DNA of 64,000 nucleotides. It comes from Fibrobacter sp. Its GTDB lineage: Bacteria > Fibrobacterota > Fibrobacteria > Fibrobacterales > Fibrobacteraceae. The notes beneath the pieces are model-generated. The model saw only the letters and a list, made by a program, of their open reading frames with translations, was not told the origin of the DNA and ran no database searches. Position numbers and translations under genes: made by a program. The first letter of the stretch is position 1. Each line of letters begins with the position of its first letter. Where the stretch lies: positions 248,001-312,000 of the forward strand of contig JAFPWY010000013.1 in assembly GCA_017412605.1 (NCBI GenBank). Direction: 5' to 3'. Positions 59,611-64,000 of the stretch are shown here, piece after piece.

Positions 59611-60551
59611 TACAGCACCCCCCGGATGTTGGTCTCAAAACGCAGCGCCGTCAGGTAGTAGTTAATCTTGTCGGGGTTTACGCGGAACATTCCCGCGGTC
59701 GTCTCGGTACACCAGCCCATTTTCTGTATTCTTATCCAGTCGGTCACGTTGATGTCCTTGACGCGTTCTGCCAGGAAGGATAGCCACGACGGGCCGTCCA
59801 TTTGCATGTCGTTGTTTGTTGTGGACAATGTGACGAGCAGTTTTTTCTGCATGATCGAAAGCTTGAACGGCTCCCAGGAACCGGTTTGCTCGATGGACCT
59901 CTGGTAGTCCACGAAAAGTTCCAGCAGGAATGGGTTGGGGACCATGAGCGAAATCTTTGTCCCCTCCTTCTTCAGTTCGATGAACCGGCGGCGGGCGAGG
60001 GCCTTGATGTCTTCCTGAATGTCCTTTTCTTTGACCTTGGTGAGCCAGCCGAATTCACGGATGACGTCATCCAGGGGGATGTCCGTGTATTCTGGAAGGT
60101 TGCCACAGTAAGCGGCGAGACTCATGAGGGAGTTGGATGTCGAGGGAGCGTAGAGCGATGCCTTGAGCTTGCGCGTCTTGCGCGAAAGCGTCCTGATGAC
60201 GGCCAGGAGCCATACCGGCAGCGTCTTGAGCTCGGATTCCATGCAGTCCTCGTTGATCAAGGTTACGACAGAATCCTTGGATGCCTCGATGGTCAGGTGG
60301 AAGGGTTCCCGTTCCAGCAGGGATGCCACGCCGACCAGGTCGCCGGGGTGCATCTTGAAAACCACCTTGCGGTCTCCGCCCGAGGTGTCTATTGCTGTCA
60401 GTTCGCCTTCATCCAAAATGATGATGGAACGTTCGCCGGTTTCGGGGGAATATACAACAAAACCCGCCTTCACGTGGATCCGCGTGGGCGGGATAATTTG
60501 CTGTCGGGAATCCCCCGTAACCATCGGGAAATAACCGCCTTCGAAAATCAA
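59610..60551 (-). CDS. cyclic-nucleotide-binding domain protein 1
   Basis: A 313-aa paralogue of the downstream gene. The N-terminal Crp-like beta roll (VYSPETGERSIIILDEGELTA, then MHPGDLVGVASLLEREP) lacks the Arg of the phosphate-binding cassette, so it may not bind a nucleotide. The rest is a helical ~200-residue region with no recognised output domain. The first codon is TTG at 60551, 6 nt after the rplS stop; ATG 60524, with GAAGGCGG upstream, is an alternative start. The pair may form a heterodimer with one binding site. Function unknown. Confidence 0.78.
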   Translation of the reverse strand: MIFEGGYFPMVTGDSRQQIIPPTRIHVKAGFVVYSPETGERSIIILDEGELTAIDTSGGDRKVVFKMHPGDLVGVASLLEREPFHLTIEASKDSVVTLINEDCMESELKTLPVWLLAVIRTLSRKTRKLKASLYAPSTSNSLMSLAAYCGNLPEYTDIPLDDVIREFGWLTKVKEKDIQEDIKALARRRFIELKKEGTKISLMVPNPFLLELFVDYQRSIEQTGSWEPFKLSIMQKKLLVTLSTTNNDMQMDGPSWLSFLAERVKDINVTDWIRIQKMGWCTETTAGMFRVNPDKINYYLTALRFETNIRGVL

Positions 60552-60557
60552 GACTGA

Positions 60558-60905
60558 TTACGCCTGACGTTCGTCGATACGGGCAGCCTTGCCGCGGAGG
60601 TTGCGCATGTAGTAGATGCGAGCCTGACGGACCTTACCGGCGCGTTCGAGTTCGATGGAGTCAATGCGGGGAGAGTTGACCGGGAAGATGCGTTCGACGG
60701 CAACGGAGCCGGACATCTTGCGGACAGTGAGAGTCTTGCCGATACCAGAATTCTTCTGCTGGATAACGACACCCTTGAACGGCTGAATGCGTTCCTTGGT
60801 GCCTTCAATGACCTTGACGTTCACGGTGACGGTGTCGCCGGCGCGGAAATCCGGCATTTCGGACTTCACGTTTTCGTTCTGGATTGCTTCGATATTCAGG
60901 GACAT
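60558..60905 (-). CDS. rplS: 50S ribosomal protein L19
   Basis: Large-subunit protein L19, 115 aa. Typical stretches: FRAGDTVTVNVKVIEGTKERIQ, FKGVVIQQKNSGIGKTLTVRK, VAVERIFPVNSPRIDSIEL and RRGKVRQARIYYMRNLRGKAARI-type ending. Ribosome-binding site AGAGG before ATG 60905. It follows trmD by 15 nt, the classical order rpsP-rimM-trmD-rplS. A TAAATTTG box inside the end of trmD may give an additional promoter. Confidence 0.96.
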   Translation of the reverse strand: MSLNIEAIQNENVKSEMPDFRAGDTVTVNVKVIEGTKERIQPFKGVVIQQKNSGIGKTLTVRKMSGSVAVERIFPVNSPRIDSIELERAGKVRQARIYYMRNLRGKAARIDERQA

Positions 60906-60920
60906 AGTGTGTACCTCTTT

Positions 60921-61625
60921 TTATTTGTCGCCAAATTTAGTATTTATTTTCAGTTTTTCAAAGATGTCGGGACGCCTTTCTTGCGTTCTTTTCAACGATT
61001 CTTGGCGTCTCCACTCGGAAATGTTCTTGTGATGGCCCGAAAGCAGCACTTCGGGCACCTTTTTTCCCTCAAATTCCTCGGGTCGGGTGTAGACCGGCCA
61101 TCCCAGTACGCCCTGGGCGAACGAGTCCGTCTCGCCACTTTCTTTGTGGCCGAGGGCTCCGTCCACCAGCCGGACAACCGCGTCCGTGAGGATCATGGCG
61201 GGCAATTCGCCCCCGCTGACGACGAAATCGCCAATGGAAATTTCCATGTCGACTTCGGATTGCCGGATGCGATCGTCGATTCCCTTGTAGTGCCCGCAGA
61301 CGAGCACCAGGTGGTTTTCCTTGGAAAGTTCCTGCGCAATCGCATGGGTGAGGGGGACCCCGTCGGCTGTAAGGTAGATGACCTTTCCGCCGTCTTCCTT
61401 GACACCCGTGCTACGGATGGCCTTGGCCAGCGGTTCCGGACGGAGCACCATGCCCGGTTCGCCCCCGTAGGGCACGTCGTCGACTTGGCCGTAGTCGTTT
61501 ATGGCGAAGTCGCGGAGATAGACCGTGTTGAACTCGAACAGTCCCTTGGCCTGGGCTCGCCCCATAATGGAACTCTTCATGGGCGCAAACATCTCGGGGA
61601 ATATGGTGATGCAGTCGATGATCAT
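60921..61625 (-). CDS. trmD: tRNA (guanine-37-N1)-methyltransferase
   Basis: SPOUT methyltransferase making m1G37 in tRNAs, 234 aa. Family motifs: IDCITIFPEMFAP at the start, YGGEPGMVLRPEPL, LVCGHYKGIDDRI, EISIGDFVVSGGELPAMI and the late DSFAQGVLGWPVYTRPEEF. ATG 61625 overlaps the TGA of rimM (ATGA). It precedes rplS in the conserved operon. Confidence 0.96.
   Translation of the reverse strand: MIIDCITIFPEMFAPMKSSIMGRAQAKGLFEFNTVYLRDFAINDYGQVDDVPYGGEPGMVLRPEPLAKAIRSTGVKEDGGKVIYLTADGVPLTHAIAQELSKENHLVLVCGHYKGIDDRIRQSEVDMEISIGDFVVSGGELPAMILTDAVVRLVDGALGHKESGETDSFAQGVLGWPVYTRPEEFEGKKVPEVLLSGHHKNISEWRRQESLKRTQERRPDIFEKLKINTKFGDK
60932..60939 (-). promoter_or_regulatory. -7 box TAAATTTG before rplS
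   Basis: Exact minus-strand TAnnTTTG match 27 nt before the rplS ATG, overlapping the trmD stop region. No convincing TTG at -33. Confidence 0.4.
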
Positions 61626-62179
61626 CTTTCCTCCGGGCACAGGGACTTGAGATAGTCCGAGTCGCAGACGATGAACTGGCCCTGCTCGTCCACTTCCTTG
61701 ACGCAGTCGTCTATCCACGGGGCGAGGATGGATTTCTTGCTGAACTCCTGTTGCATGTCCGGGTCGAATTGGATATGGAAGGCGTCGACCGTCATGAGTT
61801 CCTGCACTTCGAGCACTTCGCCGACTTCGCGGCCGTCTTCTGTCTTGACGCGGAAACCGACAAGGTCGTCGATGTAGTATTCGCCCTCGGGTGCGGGGAG
61901 TCTCTCCGATTCCGGAATCATCACGTCGGCATTCACCAGGAACTTTGCTGCTTCGGGGGTGTCGATTCCCTTGAACTTCAGCAACCAGAGATTGCCGGCC
62001 TGCCTGGATTCCTCGATTTCATGCTCCTGGATTTCTCCGTTCGTCTTTTTCACCGATACGGTCTTGAGGCTCTTGTGGCGCGTGATGTCGTGGGTCAGGG
62101 GCATTGCCTTGATATGGCCCTTGACGCCATGCGTGCGCATGAGCTGGCAGACGGTAATGTACTCTTCGGATTCGGACAT
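61622..62179 (-). CDS. rimM: 16S rRNA processing protein RimM
   Basis: Ribosome maturation factor for the 30S head, 185 aa. N-terminal domain starts ITVCQLMRTHGVKGHIKAMP; the PRC-barrel domain carries EYYIDDLVGFRVKTEDGREVGEVLEVQ and a late ILAPWIDDCVKEVD. It lies between rpsP and trmD as in most bacteria and shares an ATGA overlap with trmD. Confidence 0.94.
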   Translation of the reverse strand: MSESEEYITVCQLMRTHGVKGHIKAMPLTHDITRHKSLKTVSVKKTNGEIQEHEIEESRQAGNLWLLKFKGIDTPEAAKFLVNADVMIPESERLPAPEGEYYIDDLVGFRVKTEDGREVGEVLEVQELMTVDAFHIQFDPDMQQEFSKKSILAPWIDDCVKEVDEQGQFIVCDSDYLKSLCPEER

Positions 62180-62254
62180 ATAGACGGGGGAAGTGAGGCG
62201 AGAGACGAAAAAAGTCCCGTGCGCGGGGCACAGGACCTTTTCAAAGCTTTTTGA

Positions 62255-62707
62255 TTATGCTTCGGCCGGGGCTTCAGCAGCGGCTTCGGCGGCAGGAGCT
62301 TCGGCAGCGGCAGCAGCTTCAGCAGCAGCGGCTTCCTTGGCGGCCTTTTCAGCTTCGATCTTGGCGAGAGCCTTAGGACCGAGCTTAGCCTTCTTGGCCT
62401 TTTCGGCACGCGGAGTAGCGACCTTGCCTTCGATGGAGCGGCCAGCGCGGAGTTCGTGGAAGAGTTCCATGATGCCAGCCCTCTTGAGGAGGTTGCGGAC
62501 GGTGTCAGACGGCTGAGCGCCAGTCTTGAGCCACTTCAGGACCTTTTCCTGATCGAAGCGGATCTCGGGCACCTTGGTGTTCGGGTTGTAGAAACCCACC
62601 TGTTCGATAAAGCTATCGTCGCGGGCCTTGCGGTTGTCGATAACCACGGCGCGGTAGATGGGGTTGTGACGCTTGCCGAAACGAGCGAGACGGATAACGG
62701 TTGCCAT
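62255..62707 (-). CDS. rpsP: 30S ribosomal protein S16 with Ala-rich tail
   Basis: Small-subunit protein S16, 150 aa against the usual 80-90. The core is standard: MATVIRLARFGKRHNPIYR, VVIDNRKARDDSFIEQVGFYNP and EKVLKWLKTGAQPSDTVRNLL. The last ~55 residues are an Ala/Glu/Lys-rich low-complexity extension (KALAKIEAEKAAKEAAAAEA and beyond), perhaps a flexible surface tail. First gene of the rpsP-rimM-trmD-rplS operon. Ribosome-binding site AGAGG; a hairpin CCCCGA-AAAA-TCGGGG in the leader at 62729-62744 and a TATATTTG box upstream. Confidence 0.95.
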   Translation of the reverse strand: MATVIRLARFGKRHNPIYRAVVIDNRKARDDSFIEQVGFYNPNTKVPEIRFDQEKVLKWLKTGAQPSDTVRNLLKRAGIMELFHELRAGRSIEGKVATPRAEKAKKAKLGPKALAKIEAEKAAKEAAAAEAAAAAEAPAAEAAAEAPAEA

Positions 62708-62762
62708 TTTAACCTCTTTTTGGGTTTTCCCCGAAAAATCGGGGGTGTTGTTCATTTTTGGC

Positions 62763-62770
62763 CAAATATA
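62763..62770 (-). promoter_or_regulatory. rpsP promoter box TATATTTG
   Basis: Exact minus-strand TAnnTTTG match, giving a leader of about 50 nt that holds the GC-rich hairpin. Confidence 0.55.
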
Positions 62771-62893
62771 GCAATTAAAATCTTGTGCGTAAAGGACGGA
62801 ATGTAAAATTTTTCCGTTGTTTACAAATAAAGTAATTCTAAAAACGGCGAAATTTAGCGAATTTTTGCTGATTTCGCTGTTTTTTGAACTATT

Positions 62894-63544
62894 TTAAGGT
62901 CGCTTTGCGGGCATTGTCCGGCAGGGTTCGATGGCTTTCTGGGCGAAAAAACTCCAGTTCGGGTCGCTGTAGAGGGGGGTTATTCCTTCCGGACAGGTTT
63001 CGCAGTCCCAGGGTTTCAATTTCACCTCGCATTCCATGTCCCCCTCGTTATTTTCAATGAAGGCCCCTCCCTCGGCTTCGCAGGAATCCCGGAATTCCTC
63101 TGCGATATCACTAATATAGTTGACCAGGTTGCGGCTCAACGTTTTCGTGGCGGTGCTATCGTTCATGTAGCCGCTGTAGGTAAGGGTGTCCTGTGCCAGT
63201 TCGCAGCTGATGCGGTCGCTGGTTCCTAAATAGAATTTGGATACCGTTCCGCTTTCCAATTGGATCCTGGGAGGGAGGCACCACCACGGATTGTCCGGAT
63301 AATCAGGGTTTTCGACACACCAGTGGTCGACCGCGATTATTTTGCTGAGCGAGTTGCCTTGCAGCCAGCTTTCGAGAGTTTCTTTCGTTTCGTCTGGCAA
63401 ATTGGCGCTGACGAGCTGGTAATTTTCGTTGCTGCCGTTTGCCTGGGATGGGGCTTGTTCTGGGGCGGCAATGTTTTCGCTTGAGCAGGCGTACAGTGCA
63501 AATGCGGCAACCCCGCAGGCGATGGTTTTGGCTAAGAGATTCAT
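62894..63544 (-). CDS. lipoprotein of unknown function
   Basis: Predicted lipoprotein, 216 aa, with signal MNLLAKTIACGVAAFALYAC and Cys20 lipidation. Several Cys (CVENPDYPDNPWWCLPP; ISCEL; SCEAEGGAF; CEVKLKPWDCETCP) suggest disulfides, so the protein is probably outside the cytoplasm. ATG 63544 has AAGGAGGG upstream. It resembles the partial gene at the window end (shared pattern GTxxxxx...C...EAEGG/IAEGGEF...DPNW), so the two are tandem paralogues. No known domain seen. Confidence 0.8.
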   Translation of the reverse strand: MNLLAKTIACGVAAFALYACSSENIAAPEQAPSQANGSNENYQLVSANLPDETKETLESWLQGNSLSKIIAVDHWCVENPDYPDNPWWCLPPRIQLESGTVSKFYLGTSDRISCELAQDTLTYSGYMNDSTATKTLSRNLVNYISDIAEEFRDSCEAEGGAFIENNEGDMECEVKLKPWDCETCPEGITPLYSDPNWSFFAQKAIEPCRTMPAKRP

Positions 63545-63629
63545 GACTCCCTCCTTTTTAAGGATGTGTTTCGTAACGCATCATGGCACGAAGCCTTGAC
63601 GCCGTGATTTGTTATTTCGGTTTAGTTTC

Positions 63630-64000
63630 TTATTTTCGGCAGATGCCTACAATCAGTTCAACGTATTTCTTCCAGTTCGGGTCCACGTAATGCCTGCTTT
63701 CGGACAGGTGTTCGGCGGTTTCTAGATTGCAGGAGTGTATCAGCTGGCCTGCGGTTTCGCTTGTCGTGTCCGTCGCGAACTCGCCTCCTTCAGCGATGCA
63801 ATCCGATTCAAAATTGTCCGCGCTCATGGTGTCCGGTAGAACGAGGTACTTCCGTATCAGCGAATCGCTGGCATTGACGGAATAGACGAACCAGTTTGTT
63901 TCGGTTTCGCAGGTGAGCGATTTGAAATCGTCGCGTAGCGCGTTGTACAGTGTTCCGTTCTTGACTTCTATGCCCGGATTTCTGATGGTGCTGTTGGGGT
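63630..64000 (-). CDS. lipoprotein-like protein, 5' end beyond window
   Basis: The reading frame is open from the window edge to TAA at 63630, so the gene is cut at its 5' end; an internal ATG at 63827 is not the likely start. Visible residues include TLYNALRDDFKSLTCETETNWFVYSVN, FESDCIAEGGEF, SCNLETAEHL and DPNWKKYVELIVGICRK in order. Compared with the 62894 gene the order of short motifs (Cys pair, xAEGG, DPNW, terminal Cys) is the same. Function unknown. Confidence 0.7.
   Translation of the reverse strand, partial: PNSTIRNPGIEVKNGTLYNALRDDFKSLTCETETNWFVYSVNASDSLIRKYLVLPDTMSADNFESDCIAEGGEFATDTTSETAGQLIHSCNLETAEHLSESRHYVDPNWKKYVELIVGICRK

Overview
The window looks like a chromosomal segment of a Fibrobacter-type bacterium (phylum Fibrobacterota). 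Indicators are a fibro-slime (PA14-like) cysteine-rich secreted protein, many exported proteins with Ser-rich linkers (lipoproteins, a M6-type protease, GLUG-repeat proteins), C-terminal domains resembling type IX secretion sorting signals, and promoter boxes of the Bacteroidetes type (TAnnTTTG), as expected for the Fibrobacteres-Chlorobi-Bacteroidetes group. No rRNA, tRNA, CRISPR array or intact insertion sequence was seen.

Layout. 1-6.5 kb: three tandem, mosaic CotH-kinase lipoprotein genes on the minus strand. 6.7-7.6 kb: rplM-rpsI, with rpsI apparently starting at ATC. 7.7-10.9 kb: a large GLUG-repeat exported protein. 11-12.9 kb: rpsB-tsf. 13-14.3 kb: a LamG-type lipoprotein. 14.4-15.1 kb: a nitroreductase. 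15.1-18.1 kb is an AT-rich accessory island: a frameshifted Abi_2 abortive-infection gene behind two inverted repeats, a small coiled-coil protein under a perfect inverted repeat, a structured non-coding segment, a CBS-HEPN protein and a 59-residue RING-like zinc protein. It leads into a 2025-residue GLUG/InlB-repeat surface protein (18.1-24.2 kb).

24.3-27.9 kb: etfB-etfA-acyl-CoA dehydrogenase operon. 28.1-29.7 kb: M6 metalloprotease. 29.8-30.6 kb: pyrH. 30.6-35.6 kb: a chitinase (GH18) translationally coupled to a TIM-barrel-like secreted protein, flanked by two paralogous lipoproteins. 35.7-37.6 kb: phenylacetate-CoA ligase with an ACT-domain partner. 37.8-41.2 kb: bamA-skp (outer-membrane biogenesis). 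41.3-44.9 kb: a TrmH-type methyltransferase, a membrane-anchored 5-formyl-THF cyclo-ligase, RNase D and a LysR regulator divergent from metE (45.1-47.4 kb). 47.4-49.7 kb: rsmA, a Nudix hydrolase and trpS. 49.7-54.8 kb: envelope proteins and the fibro-slime protein. 54.9-62.7 kb: a long minus-strand block reading rpsP-rimM-trmD-rplS, two cyclic-nucleotide-domain proteins, yajC, def, a SpoIID/LytB protein and an archaeal/eukaryal-type MtaB. 62.9-64 kb: two paralogous lipoproteins, the second cut by the window edge.

The main unexplained signals are the ATC start of rpsI, TAnnTTTG-N5-ATG arrangements suggesting leaderless mRNAs, degenerate 7-nt repeat arrays in 5' leaders and intergenic regions, and the 15-18 kb island. 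All family calls come from reading motifs by eye; no database search was run.
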